Origin: Rossellomorea arthrocnemi
Lineage (GTDB): Bacteria; Bacillota; Bacilli; Bacillales; Bacillaceae_B
Length of the DNA stretch: 64,000 nucleotides
Direction of reading: 5' to 3'
Assembly (NCBI RefSeq): GCF_904424705.1
Contig: NZ_CAJGBF010000014.1
Span: 1-64,000 of the forward strand
Below are positions 17,648-26,869 of the stretch, in pieces (within the stretch, counting starts at the first letter, position 1; the number at the start of each line of letters is the position of its first letter). The translations under genes were made by a program, and so were the position numbers. The notes under the pieces were generated by a model, which ran no database searches, had not been told where the DNA came from, and was given only the letters and a program-made list of their open reading frames with translations.

Positions 17648-18859
17648 TTAGAGTAATTCGTCAAAAGTTTTTTCTGCATTTGAACCGGTGGATCCATCGA
17701 TCGTGACTGTTTCTGTACCGTCTACTGCCTCTTTAAGAAGAGTTTCGAAATCAACGAAGCTTTCATAGTACTCCACTTTTTCTTTTTTAGGGCGTGTCTT
17801 TGGTGCAGGCGGCGTGAAGATCGTGCAGCAATCTTCGTAAGGAAGAATGGAAATGTCATGGGTATCGATTTTCTGGGCGATATCAATGATTTCCAGCTTG
17901 TCCATGGCAATGAGTGGCCTTAACACAGGTGTGGTTGTAACTGCGTTAATCGCCTGCATGCTTTCTAACGTCTGACTCGCCACCTGGCCGAGGCTTTCGC
18001 CGGTAATCAAGGCGAGACCTTCATTCTTTTCACGGATTTGATCCGCAATCCGGAGCATCATTCGTCTCGTTGACGTCATGGTGTAATTTTCAGGAACCTG
18101 ATCATGGATTGTTTGCTGCACTTTCGTAAATGGAACGATGTGCAGTTTTACTTTTCCACTGAAGGCAGAGAGCTTTTTCGAAAGATCGATGACCTTTTGC
18201 TTTGCCCGTTCACTTGTAAATGGCGGGCTGTGAAAATGAACCGCTTCGATCTCTACTCCTCTTTTCATCGTAAGATAACCGGCTACAGGACTGTCGATCC
18301 CTCCTGATAGCATAAGCATCGCTTTTCCGCTTGCCCCGACAGGCATACCGGTGGACCCTTGATAAATTTCAGAGGAAAGATAGACTCCCTCTTTTCTCAC
18401 TTCCACATTAAGTTGAATATCGGGGTTTTTCACGTCCACCTTTAGGCCGTCCATATTGCGGAGGATATAAGATCCCACTTCGTAATTTAATTCATTTGTG
18501 TCCATCTCAAACTTCTTGTCCGCTCTGCGTGCTGATACCTTAAAGGTCTTACCAGGGGCAAAACTCTTCTTGACGAGGGCCAATCCTGCTTTCGTGATTT
18601 CCTCTATATCCTGAGGAACTTTCACAACAGGACTGAACGATTGGATTCCAAATATTTTCTCTAATCTTGGAATGATTTGATCCCCGTTTTCGTCTCCCAA
18701 TTGGATGTGAAGGCGATCCCTGCCAGCTGCAACAGAAATCGTCGGGAAATCCTTTAATGCTTGCAAAATATTTTCACGAAGCTTGGCTGTGAACATCTTA
18801 CGGTTTCTTCCTTTGGTCGAAATTTCACCGTATCTGACTAGTATGCGATTATATTTCAT
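17648..18859 (-). CDS. thiI: tRNA 4-thiouridine sulfurtransferase ThiI
   Basis: Adenylates U8 of tRNA and inserts sulfur to make s4U. The 403-residue protein has an N-terminal ferredoxin-like/THUMP region and the PP-loop LMLSGGIDSPVAGYL in the C-terminal half. No rhodanese domain is present, as in the short Bacillus form that takes sulfur directly from its dedicated desulfurase. The start overlaps the upstream desulfurase stop by four bases (ATGA), consistent with a partner pair. Confidence 0.96.
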   Translation of the reverse strand: MKYNRILVRYGEISTKGRNRKMFTAKLRENILQALKDFPTISVAAGRDRLHIQLGDENGDQIIPRLEKIFGIQSFSPVVKVPQDIEEITKAGLALVKKSFAPGKTFKVSARRADKKFEMDTNELNYEVGSYILRNMDGLKVDVKNPDIQLNVEVRKEGVYLSSEIYQGSTGMPVGASGKAMLMLSGGIDSPVAGYLTMKRGVEIEAVHFHSPPFTSERAKQKVIDLSKKLSAFSGKVKLHIVPFTKVQQTIHDQVPENYTMTSTRRMMLRIADQIREKNEGLALITGESLGQVASQTLESMQAINAVTTTPVLRPLIAMDKLEIIDIAQKIDTHDISILPYEDCCTIFTPPAPKTRPKKEKVEYYESFVDFETLLKEAVDGTETVTIDGSTGSNAEKTFDELL

Positions 18860-20007
18860 CGTGATCTCCTCATTGTATGTTGTAATAACTCTATTTCACT
18901 TTTTAATAACAGAATGAATGCTTTGCATTCTTCTATTGTATTATGAAACGACAGGCTGACCCTGATTGAATTACTTGCAAGGGTATCCATTACACCCATC
19001 GATAAAAGGGTCTGACTTGGCTTACTTTGCTTCGATGAACAGGCGCTTGTCGTCGATACGTACACGTCATGCCGGTCAAGGGCATGGATGAGCACTTCCC
19101 CTTTGAAATCCCTGACTGAAAAATTCAGGATGTGTGGAGCGCGATCTCGGATTGGTGTATGAACAGTCACTCCTTCGATTTTCTCCAACTCTCTCCTAAG
19201 GAATTGATGATTTTCTTCCATTAATCCCAATTTCCGGTTACTTTCTTCCGTATGCATTCGGAGTGCCTTTGCAAAGGAAACAATCCCACCTGTGTTCTCC
19301 GTACCGCTGCGAAGGTTTCCTTCCTGCTCCCCACCGGACAGGATAGGAGAAAGCTCGAGTCCGTCCCTCACATAGAGCATGCCCGTTCCCTTGATGCCAT
19401 GAATTTTATGGGCGGAAAGGCTGCATAAATCGATGAGCTTTTCGTCGAGAATAAGAGAGACTTTCCCACATGCCTGTACAGCATCGACATGAAAGAGTAT
19501 CTTAGGATGGTGTTTCAGGATCATCGCGATTTCCCTGATGGGCTGGACACTGCCAATCTCATTATTGACCTGCATGACCGAAACAAGGATCGTATCATCC
19601 TGAATCGCCTCCTGCAACTCGGAGGGACGGACCTTTCCCTGATCATCCACATCGAGATACGTCGCCCTAAACCCAAACGCTTCCAATTGCTTAAAGGCGT
19701 TGATGACAGAGGGATGTTCTATTTTAGTTGTGATGATGTGTTTCCCTCTGTGTCCGTATTGAAGAGCGGTCCCTTTGATCGCCAGGTTATTAGATTCAGT
19801 TCCTCCAGAAGTAAAAAACACCTCTTTCGTCTTTATACCTAATAGAGAGGAGATCTGTTCCCTGGATTGCTGTATTAATTTTTCCACCCGGCCACCGAAT
19901 GAGTGGACGGATGAGGGATTGGCATAATAGCTTTCATTGACTTTCAGGAACGTATCCAGTACTTCTTTATATGGCTTGGTTGTCGCACTATTATCAAAAT
20001 AGATCAA
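18856..20007 (-). CDS. nifZ: cysteine desulfurase dedicated to ThiI (NifZ type)
   Basis: A PLP enzyme releasing sulfur from cysteine. The PLP lysine is in SLSAHKIHGIKGTG, and the active cysteine in STTSACSSKQSKPSQTL, with the longer loop of the NifS/IscS class. The TTG at 20007 starts MIYFDNSATT, the canonical N-terminus, with AAGAAGGTG at a normal distance; an ATG 14 codons upstream would add unrelated residues. It is fused in operon with thiI. In B. subtilis the equivalent desulfurase feeds s4U synthesis. Confidence 0.93.
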   Translation of the reverse strand: MIYFDNSATTKPYKEVLDTFLKVNESYYANPSSVHSFGGRVEKLIQQSREQISSLLGIKTKEVFFTSGGTESNNLAIKGTALQYGHRGKHIITTKIEHPSVINAFKQLEAFGFRATYLDVDDQGKVRPSELQEAIQDDTILVSVMQVNNEIGSVQPIREIAMILKHHPKILFHVDAVQACGKVSLILDEKLIDLCSLSAHKIHGIKGTGMLYVRDGLELSPILSGGEQEGNLRSGTENTGGIVSFAKALRMHTEESNRKLGLMEENHQFLRRELEKIEGVTVHTPIRDRAPHILNFSVRDFKGEVLIHALDRHDVYVSTTSACSSKQSKPSQTLLSMGVMDTLASNSIRVSLSFHNTIEECKAFILLLKSEIELLQHTMRRSR

Positions 20008-20142
20008 AGTATACACCTTCTTTTGAATGACACTTACTTTTATATTCAATCACTAATCTTACCATAAATCTTTCTTATCCCAAACATTTTGGTTAAAGGC
20101 TTATTTTGTAAAAGGAAATTGCTTTTTAATTAGTGAGTGCTA

Positions 20143-20187
20143 GTTGATTGGAGCGGAAGGTGTTCCCTTTCCGCGGGGCGTGAGTTG
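20143..20187 (+). repeat. P1 repeat, truncated copy 4
   Basis: Only one arm of a P1 element is left (GTTGATTGGAGCGGAAGGTG, then CTTTCCGCGGGGCGTGAGTT). The expected continuation (AGCCTCCTC and the second arm) is missing; a GC-richer, unrelated stretch begins at about 20188. Confidence 0.75.
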
Positions 20188-20450
20188 TGCACCTGGAGTT
20201 TAGCTTCTCTCTCAATGTTGAGGTCAACGTCCTGCTCTTTCGATAGCCTCTTGTCATTGGGTGAGTTCTGTCACTCAAATTGGGTTTAGAAGGTGAGGGG
20301 TACTGGGTAACTCCGGTCTGGGATCTGGCGTGACGATACCCCGTTCGTTTTAGCTGAAAAGGATCTGCGGTACGTCCGCGCTAAAAAGCGGAGTAGTTCC
20401 CGTCAACCTAAAGCTTACAGTGATGGACAGAGCCTATACAGAAGATAAGT
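20188..20450 (+). mobile_element. probable relic of an IS110-family left end
   Basis: This stretch is more GC-rich than its surroundings, starts exactly where the P1 copy breaks off, and contains a folded region laid out like an IS110 bridge RNA (next entry). I recall similar sequence in front of Bacillus IS110-type transposases, but this is memory only. No DEDD transposase frame follows; the next gene is braB. From 20450 to 20699 I see only AT-rich DNA and the braB ribosome site. Confidence 0.4.
20262..20386 (+). ncRNA. candidate orphan bridge RNA (IS110 type)
   Basis: Three structural units in order: a 5' stem-loop TGAGT/ACTCA (20262-20277); a large loop of 34 nt closed by GGGGTA/TACCCC (20297-20302, 20337-20342); a second 25 nt loop closed by TTTTAGC/GCTAAAA (20348-20354, 20380-20386) holding the small hairpin GCGG/CCGC (20367-20379). 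A 5' stem followed by two guide loops is the architecture described for IS110-family bridge RNAs. Guide-target pairing has not been tested. Confidence 0.4.
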
Positions 20451-20699
20451 TAAGTTCAACTATCTTTTCGAATATATTATAGTGGGAACATAATTCAACA
20501 AACTTTCACAATTAATTATACATTTTCCAAAAATTATTATTGAAAAGTGACAGAATTTTTGCGAGAATCTATAAGGAAATATCAACGGAAGTTATTTAAA
20601 TATACTAAATTGCGAGACTATTTAGTTTTTCGACATTTTTCTACAATCTTATGATACGATATTTTTCTTATGACATCGATTACAATCGGAGGGGTATAT

Positions 20700-22040
20700 A
20701 TGAACGAGAAAGCGCTATCATTCAGCCAGATCTTAACGATCGGATTAATGCTCTTCGCTCTATTTCTTGGTGCAGGAAATCTGATTTTCCCGCCATTTCT
20801 GGGACAGCAGGCTGGAGAGCATGTTTGGACCGGAATCATTGGCTTTCTTATTACGGGAGTAGGTCTTCCTTTGTTAGGGGTCATTGCCATCGCGAAATCG
20901 GGAGGAGATCTCCAAACTCTCGCCAACCGGGTTCACCCATTATTCGGAATTGTTTTTACCATTGTTATGTACCTGGCGATTGGGCCGTTCTTCGGAATTC
21001 CCCGGACTGGAACAGTTGCCTATGAAATCGGGGTCATCCCATTTTTACCTGAAGAAACAGCGAAATACGGCATTCCTTTACTTATTTATACAGTCATTTT
21101 CTTTGGGTTGACGGCATGGCTTTCGATGAATCCGTCAAAGCTTGTGGATAGAATCGGGAAAATCCTGACGCCTTCCCTGATCGTGATCCTCACCATTCTG
21201 GTAGCCAAAAGCTTTATTAGTCCCATGGGCGAATTCGGTACACCGAAAGACGCTTACCTGAATGGACCATTGTTCAAGGGGTTCATTGAAGGATATCTCA
21301 CCATGGACACCATTGCGGCCCTGGTGTTCGGGATTGTGGTCATTAATTCCATTAAAGATCGAGGCATCACAAGTAAATCCAGTCTGACCCGCATCACGAT
21401 CATTGCAGGAATTATCGCTGCCATTGGCCTTGCTCTCGTGTATTTATCCTTAAGTTATATCGGTGCCAGCAGCCCGGATTCCATCGGATTGCAGGCAAAC
21501 GGTGGAGCGATCCTATCAGCAGCAGCGAGCCATTTATTCGGTTCTATGGGGACGATCATCCTTGGACTCGCTATTACCTTTGCATGCATTACGACATCAG
21601 TCGGACTTGTTTCAGCATGCTCACAATATTTTGCGAAAATACTTCCTGTTTCCTATCCGAAATTAGTAATCATCATCTCTCTCTTCAGTATGACCATTGC
21701 CAATATCGGATTGACTCAGTTGATCGCTGTATCTTTACCTGTTCTTATTTTCATCTATCCATTGGCGATTGTACTGATCCTTCTGTCCTTCATGCACAAT
21801 GGATTTAACGGGTACTCCCTCGTTTATGTGGGGGCTTTGATTCCAACAGGGCTGATCAGTTTAGTCGACGGAATCAAGACCGCCGGCGTTGACGTAACAG
21901 CCGTCAGTCAATCACTGGATTTCCTTCCGTTTTACAGTCAAGGAATCGGCTGGGTCGTTCCAGCAATGATCGGTGCCATCATCGGATTCGTCATTGCCGT
22001 ACTTGCAGGACAAACCAAACGGACGATTGAAGCAAGCTGA
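20700..22040 (+). CDS. braB: branched-chain amino acid:cation symporter
   Basis: A twelve-helix LIVCS-family transporter taking up isoleucine, leucine and valine with a cation. The N-terminus LGAGNLIFPPFLGQQAG is the family signature. The ATG at 20700 (MNEKALSF) has GGAGGGG upstream; ten further codons upstream are not supported. 446 residues is normal. Its place beside ezrA matches braB of B. subtilis. I looked for T-box and CodY elements upstream and saw none convincing. Confidence 0.93.
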   Translation: MNEKALSFSQILTIGLMLFALFLGAGNLIFPPFLGQQAGEHVWTGIIGFLITGVGLPLLGVIAIAKSGGDLQTLANRVHPLFGIVFTIVMYLAIGPFFGIPRTGTVAYEIGVIPFLPEETAKYGIPLLIYTVIFFGLTAWLSMNPSKLVDRIGKILTPSLIVILTILVAKSFISPMGEFGTPKDAYLNGPLFKGFIEGYLTMDTIAALVFGIVVINSIKDRGITSKSSLTRITIIAGIIAAIGLALVYLSLSYIGASSPDSIGLQANGGAILSAAASHLFGSMGTIILGLAITFACITTSVGLVSACSQYFAKILPVSYPKLVIIISLFSMTIANIGLTQLIAVSLPVLIFIYPLAIVLILLSFMHNGFNGYSLVYVGALIPTGLISLVDGIKTAGVDVTAVSQSLDFLPFYSQGIGWVVPAMIGAIIGFVIAVLAGQTKRTIEAS

Positions 22041-22059
22041 GTTCAATCGTCTCATCAAA

Positions 22060-22097
22060 AAAAGGACTGATGTAGAACATTCTACATCAGTCCTTTT
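22060..22097. terminator. bidirectional terminator between braB and ezrA
   Basis: A perfect 17 bp stem (22060-22076 with 22081-22097), ACAT loop, with flanking A/T runs serving both converging genes. Confidence 0.9.
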
Positions 22098-22102
22098 ATT
22101 TA

Positions 22103-23797
22103 TTATTTTTCTTCGAGGTCCATCATTTTCTCAATCTTCTTCAGCGCGCCCGGCTCCACTTTCTCAATGGTAGTGGCCGCTTCTTCCAGGGCTTTACGGT
22201 AATCATATTGACGGAAGGCTTCTTCAGCAGTATGCAAACCATCCCTTACCGAACTATATTTACTGCGGTAGCGATTACCGTATTGAATGATTTTCTCTGA
22301 TAGGAGGACATTCTCGATCAGATCTCCTGTTTTCGTATAGAAATGGTCGACCGTATCTTCCGCCCCTAATAATGTTTCTTGGATGAACTTCATATTTAAA
22401 GGTTTTTCCGTTAAGCTCGCATTCACTTGCTCAATCTTACGGTGGACCTCGTCCAGAAGATCTTTGTAATCAGCAGGCAGTCCCGGAACATTGCTCTTTG
22501 AAATCATCCGGCTTGCTTCCGCTACCTTTTTCTTCAGTTCCTGGATTTTTTCCCTTGTAGCCAATTCATCTTTACGGAGGTTCTGCAGATAAACGGAGAA
22601 CTCGCTCTGCTGTTGATTCAGTTCTTCCAGTCCGTTTCTGATCTCCTTTAGCTCATCACTCAGGTTTGAGAAGGCCGTAGCATTTGTTTCTTCCTTGTGC
22701 ATGAGCATCTCGTGACGCTTTGAGAGCTGGATAATCTTCTTATCGATCTCGCTCGGAGTACTAAGGTCTGCCTCATGAAGGTGATAGCCTTGTTTTACAA
22801 TACTAATTTCTGATTGGATTTCATCATTGTCTTCCTTGGCCTTGATCAGCCCTTCAGTCGTTTGATCTCTGTACTGCTCTACAAAATGCTTGGAGTGAAC
22901 TTCTTTTTCCAGTAAATCATAAAGGCTTTCGACCTTCACTTTGATTTCCTGTATACCTTCTTCCACTTCCTCGACCTGAAGCTCTTCAAGATTCTTGTTA
23001 AAGTGCTGGAGGGTGTCCTTTAAGGATGCCACTTCTTTGTCCACTTCAATATGATCAAGGGTGTAACCCTGATCCTTCATTTCCACGTATCCTGCTTCAA
23101 GCTCAGACAACTGGGAAGGTAACAGGTTTTCACAATCGGTGATCAGCTTCGGCACCGTCTCCATTTTGTAGGAAACATCCTTCATTTCTTCTGCAAGGCT
23201 AAGCACGATTTCTCTTGCATCCAGATAGTTCCCCTGTTCTGTCAGGTCATTGAATTGATTGATTTGTCCAGAAAGCTTATCAAGGATTGCCTCTATGTGC
23301 TTTGCCGTTTGACCGTATGTATGACGATAGGCGAGCAGCTGCTTCTTGCTGTTTCGATGTTCTTCCTGAAGAGCCTGAATTTCTTCACGGTTCTTCTCTT
23401 CACTGCCAACCAATTCATTTAATTCGTTGAGAATCTGTTCGATCTTTTCTTCGGTTTGGGTAAGGACCTGATGAATTCTCGCCAAGATCTCTTTCGTTTT
23501 ATTAAAACGAAATTTATCGGTGTACTCTTCTGCATCGAATAGGAGTTCTTCAACATCAGGAAGCTGCACAGCAACAATCTCATCCCATCCCTGTCTCCAG
23601 CCGTCAAACAATTCTTCCGTCTGACCTGTCATATTCAGTTGCTTCACTCTGGAAAGCTCGTCTGAAACCGGTTTGTTCATAATATCGATTTTCCAGGCTT
23701 CATATCGATCAATTTCAGCGTAATATTTTTTTCTAGAGAAAAATCCGATTAGGAATACGATTAAGATAAGTATTATTCCAGCGATGACGTATTGCAT
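22103..23797 (-). CDS. ezrA: septation ring formation regulator EzrA
   Basis: Membrane-anchored negative regulator of FtsZ ring assembly that also brings PBP1 to the septum. One N-terminal membrane helix (residues about 3-22) is followed by about 530 residues of coiled coil. The FtsZ-binding QNR-type patch is visible as IQYGNRYRSKYSSV near the C-terminus. The ATG at 23797 (MQYVIAG) follows GGGGGC and gives 564 residues, near the family's 562; six upstream codons are excluded. Confidence 0.95.
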   Translation of the reverse strand: MQYVIAGIILILIVFLIGFFSRKKYYAEIDRYEAWKIDIMNKPVSDELSRVKQLNMTGQTEELFDGWRQGWDEIVAVQLPDVEELLFDAEEYTDKFRFNKTKEILARIHQVLTQTEEKIEQILNELNELVGSEEKNREEIQALQEEHRNSKKQLLAYRHTYGQTAKHIEAILDKLSGQINQFNDLTEQGNYLDAREIVLSLAEEMKDVSYKMETVPKLITDCENLLPSQLSELEAGYVEMKDQGYTLDHIEVDKEVASLKDTLQHFNKNLEELQVEEVEEGIQEIKVKVESLYDLLEKEVHSKHFVEQYRDQTTEGLIKAKEDNDEIQSEISIVKQGYHLHEADLSTPSEIDKKIIQLSKRHEMLMHKEETNATAFSNLSDELKEIRNGLEELNQQQSEFSVYLQNLRKDELATREKIQELKKKVAEASRMISKSNVPGLPADYKDLLDEVHRKIEQVNASLTEKPLNMKFIQETLLGAEDTVDHFYTKTGDLIENVLLSEKIIQYGNRYRSKYSSVRDGLHTAEEAFRQYDYRKALEEAATTIEKVEPGALKKIEKMMDLEEK

Positions 23798-24030
23798 CTT
23801 AAGCCCCCTGTTCAACTATTCAGTAGACATCTATATGAATGTGGATGTTTCATTAATAATTTGTCATTGCTATAATGATACCATGTTAACGACATTTTTT
23901 GACTATTAATTTCTAATTTTTCAGTGATAAAAAATCAATTTTAGCAAATTTGAGGGGAAATGGACATGATTTTTTGGGTTTTGTGTTGATTGGGCTGTCT
24001 TTGTAACACCTTTTGGATGGGTGAGTGTTG

Positions 24031-24133
24031 GTTGATTTCCGTCCAGGTGCTCGCTTTCCGTGGGGCTGGCGGTGAGCCGCCTCCGCTTTTTGTTGTTTCC
24101 CACAGGAGTCGAGCACCTTCCACTCCAATCAAC
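24031..24133 (-). repeat. P1 palindromic repeat, copy 5 (short)
   Basis: 103 bp, reverse orientation, with intact ends and the AGGTGCTCG/CGAGCACCT helix but a shortened centre. It lies in the 470 bp gap between ezrA and hisJ; the rest of the gap is AT-rich with no gene. Confidence 0.8.
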
Positions 24134-24269
24134 TCATATAGTTTCAAATTACGTATCTAATTGGGGCTAATAATCTCATAATATTTATTACCCTATCAAA
24201 TTCACAATATCTTTTTCATATTCCATTTTAATAGCACAATTCATTATTTAAACAAGGAAGTGAAGTCTC

Positions 24270-25064
24270 ATGGTTAAGGTTGATGGGCATGTTCATACGC
24301 CGTTTTGTCCGCATGGAAGTCGGGATTCTTTTGAGATGTATGTGGAGAGGGCGATTTCTTTAAATTATAGTGCAATAACGTTTACGGAGCATGCTCCGCT
24401 GCCGGACGGATTCAGGGATACGACGCCTGATCAGGACAGTGGGATGGATCATTCACGCCTTGAGGAGTATTTTGATGCGCTTGACAACCTTAAGAAGAAA
24501 TATAAGGACAAGGTCATCATCCGATCCGGGCTCGAGGTTGATTATATTGAAGGGTTTGAAAAGGAGACGGAAGAATTCCTTTCGATCTATGGACCAAGGA
24601 TGGATGACAGCATTCTTTCTGTTCATTTTTTACAGCACCGTGGCAAGTGGGATTGTCTCGATTTCAGCCCCGATGTGTTCGAATCCATGATCGGGTATTA
24701 TGGTTCGGTTGATGCAGTTTATGCCCAGTATTATGAGACGGTATTGAAATCGATAAGGAGTAATTTGGGTGTTCATAAACCGAAGAGAATCGGTCATATC
24801 ACTCTGGTAAAGAAATTTCAGCAGCTGTTTCCTGCTTCCCATTCGTTCTCGGGTGATATTTCCACCATCCTCCGGGAAACGGCGGGTAAAGGTCTCGCGC
24901 TTGACTATAATGGGGCGGGATTTGTCAAGGAGTATTGCGGTGAGTCTTACCCTCCACTGGATATCGTGAAAGAGGCCCGTGCGCTAGGGATCAAAACCGT
25001 CTATGGTTCTGATGCCCATACGGCAAATGGCCTTGATCAGGGGAGGAAATGGATGGACATATAA
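24270..25064 (+). CDS. hisJ: histidinol-phosphatase, PHP type
   Basis: Dephosphorylates histidinol phosphate, the eighth step of histidine synthesis. The 264-residue PHP-domain protein has metal-site motifs VDGHVHTPFCPHG at the N-terminus, FTEHAPLP, GLEVDYIEG and the closing GSDAHTANG. AGGAAGTG precedes the ATG. It stands apart from the other his genes, as in B. subtilis. Confidence 0.94.
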   Translation: MVKVDGHVHTPFCPHGSRDSFEMYVERAISLNYSAITFTEHAPLPDGFRDTTPDQDSGMDHSRLEEYFDALDNLKKKYKDKVIIRSGLEVDYIEGFEKETEEFLSIYGPRMDDSILSVHFLQHRGKWDCLDFSPDVFESMIGYYGSVDAVYAQYYETVLKSIRSNLGVHKPKRIGHITLVKKFQQLFPASHSFSGDISTILRETAGKGLALDYNGAGFVKEYCGESYPPLDIVKEARALGIKTVYGSDAHTANGLDQGRKWMDI

Positions 25065-25069
25065 AAGAA

Positions 25070-25103
25070 AAAGAACTCTTCTTCAATCGGAGAAGAGTTC
25101 TTT
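25070..25103. terminator. bidirectional terminator between hisJ and refZ
   Basis: AAAGAACTCTTCT/AGAAGAGTTCTTT 13 bp perfect stem, 8 nt loop. Confidence 0.85.
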
Positions 25104-25106
25104 CAT

Positions 25107-25760
25107 TCAGATGATCAGCTCTTTTTTCATGACCTCTTTCGATTCAGAAACGAGGAGGAGGTCGATCCATTGATCAATGTTTTTATAATATTGATCGATA
25201 AAGTAATACTCCTGTGGGAACATCTGCCACACTTCTCTTAATTGCTGGCTGTGAAGAAATGGCATGGTCAGCATGGACTTGAGCTGGATCACGAGAAAGC
25301 TGACCGGTTGTTTTTTCAATGCATGGTCTTTCATTCCTTGTTCAAATAACCGTTTCATATAATGTCTTTCTTTCATTAAATAGGAGGAAATGATTTCACG
25401 GACCACCTGTGAATCGATGGACACTTCCCTCCAGATGAATCGGGATAATTGATGGTTGTCACTTTGGAATTTCAATATTTTGTAGACTGCCCGCTTTAGG
25501 CAAAGTTCGGCACTTACATAATTCAACGCTTCTACCTCTTCCTGAAGAAAGCGCAAATACGGCTCAAAAAAATGGGTGAAGCACGCTTCCAATACCCCCT
25601 GCTTGCCTTTGAAATAATAGGAGATCGTAGCTGGATTCACGTTCGCCCTCTTCGCAATATCCCTGACTGACGTCCCATCAAACCCATGATCATAAAATAA
25701 GTACACAGCTGCTTTAAAAATGGACTCTTTCGTCGACTTGGACGTATCTAGTTTTTTCAT
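25107..25760 (-). CDS. refZ: TetR-family forespore regulator RefZ
   Basis: A 217-residue DNA-binding protein. The N-terminal TetR helix-turn-helix reads TSVRDIAKRANVNPATISYYFKGK (about residues 30-53). In B. subtilis RefZ binds sites near the origin and tunes septum position and chromosome capture at sporulation. Its position between hisJ and ytsP matches B. subtilis yttP. A GAAGGGGAAAT ribosome site precedes the ATG. RefZ-binding motifs were not identified in the window. Confidence 0.88.
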   Translation of the reverse strand: MKKLDTSKSTKESIFKAAVYLFYDHGFDGTSVRDIAKRANVNPATISYYFKGKQGVLEACFTHFFEPYLRFLQEEVEALNYVSAELCLKRAVYKILKFQSDNHQLSRFIWREVSIDSQVVREIISSYLMKERHYMKRLFEQGMKDHALKKQPVSFLVIQLKSMLTMPFLHSQQLREVWQMFPQEYYFIDQYYKNIDQWIDLLLVSESKEVMKKELII

Positions 25761-26043
25761 ATTTCCCCTTCTTTCAACTATTATAGGCGAATGAAAAAAA
25801 CAGTGGCGAGGATCAATGTATAAAAAAGTTCATCAGAAAAAAATCTAAATCATTGAAGGTTATAAAGAAATGTGCTAAAAATGGTTCAATAGATGTTTCT
25901 ATTATAAGTTGTTTACACAATGAATTCGTGTTTTCGCAGGGATTTCCTTTAAGTTTTTCTCGACAGGATTTGTTGCAGGGATGCTTCATAGGAACAGATA
26001 GACATGAAATTACACATATTATGTAGAATCGGGGGAGTTATTG

Positions 26044-26529
26044 GTGTTTCAAGTAGAAAAATATCAAGGTACAAAGGAACAGGGCTTTGGTCTTGTCACG
26101 AAACAACTGAAAGCTTTATTAGAAGGTGAGCCGAATCAAATCGCAAATTTGAGCAATGCTTCCGCCCTATTGAACCAATTCATGGACCGCATTAACTGGG
26201 TAGGCTTTTATTTATATGAAGAAGAAAGCAATCAACTGGTACTCGGACCTTTCCAGGGACTGCCTGCTTGTGTAAGGATCCCCTTAGGAAGAGGGGTTTG
26301 CGGTACCGCCGCCAGTGAACAAAAAACCCTGTTAATCGAAGATGTCCATCAGTTCCCCGGTCACATCGCCTGCGATGCTGCTTCCCAATCTGAAATCGTC
26401 ATCCCTCTCGTCAAAGAAGGAAAACTGATCGGAGTCCTGGACATCGACAGTCCTGAAAAAGGAAGATTTGACGGAGAAGATCAGAAGTATTTGGAGATTT
26501 TCGTGAAAGAACTGTTGAACCATCTTTAA
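26044..26529 (+). CDS. ytsP: GAF-domain free methionine-R-sulfoxide reductase, YtsP family
   Basis: A 161-residue single GAF domain of the fRMsr class, which reduces free methionine-(R)-sulfoxide. The three cysteines of the family are in PACVRIPLGRGVCGTAA and HIACDAASQSEIV. GGGGGAG is 6 bp before the GTG at 26044; the TTG at 26041 is too close. In Bacillus it lies next to the diguanylate cyclase gene dgcP, but here the zinc cluster, a PAP2 gene and megL separate them. Confidence 0.9.
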   Translation: MFQVEKYQGTKEQGFGLVTKQLKALLEGEPNQIANLSNASALLNQFMDRINWVGFYLYEEESNQLVLGPFQGLPACVRIPLGRGVCGTAASEQKTLLIEDVHQFPGHIACDAASQSEIVIPLVKEGKLIGVLDIDSPEKGRFDGEDQKYLEIFVKELLNHL

Positions 26530-26548
26530 TAAAAGAAAATCCAGTAGA

Positions 26549-26580
26549 AAAGCCTGATTCCGGATGCGGATTCAGGCTTT
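26549..26580 (+). terminator. ytsP terminator
   Basis: 14 bp stem with one mismatch (26549-26562, 26567-26580), GATG loop, then a T run. Confidence 0.85.
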
Positions 26581-26591
26581 TTTTTAACACA

Positions 26592-26678
26592 TTATTCGAC
26601 TTTGATATAAAATTCTTCCACATACGGATTCTCTGGCTCGGCAACCGTTTCAAACACGGGATTTGTAATGGCCGGCAT
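26592..26678 (-). pseudogene. possible C-terminal remnant of a lost gene
   Basis: On the minus strand this reads MPAITNPVFETVAEPENP and then YVEEFYIKVE, ending TAA. The composition is protein-like and there is no ribosome site, so it looks like the tail of a deleted gene. A 14 bp perfect inverted repeat (26661-26674 with 26683-26696) overlaps its beginning, perhaps a rearrangement scar. The family is not recognised. The rest of 26530-26869 shows nothing else certain. Confidence 0.3.
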
Positions 26679-26869
26679 GGTTCGGCCATTACAAATCTAC
26701 AGCACTCACCCATACATATAGGTTGTTAGCCCCCCCTGTACCTTCTACATTGGAAAAAAATATCAATATTCAACATAAAAACTCTTACTCAATTTATTTA
26801 CTGAAGAGGGTAAGACTCCATTCTTCACCCCCACTCCATGTAAACGATTACGATCATCATTTATCATGG

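Noticed and set aside
20188-20450. Group II intron fragment as an explanation for the structured block
   Set aside because: No domain V-like hairpin or GUGYG 5' end; the two closed-loop layout fits an IS110 bridge RNA better.
20450-20699. T-box or CodY-type control in front of braB
   Set aside because: No T-box core sequence and no convincing AATTTTCWGAAAATT match.
23913-24147. Overlapping small minus-strand frames beside P1 copy 5
   Set aside because: Three frames open at once over a palindrome; no ribosome sites.
26838-26860. Zur-like half site ATTACGAT near the end of the unknown gene
   Set aside because: Only one half of the palindrome is present and there is no gene start next to it.
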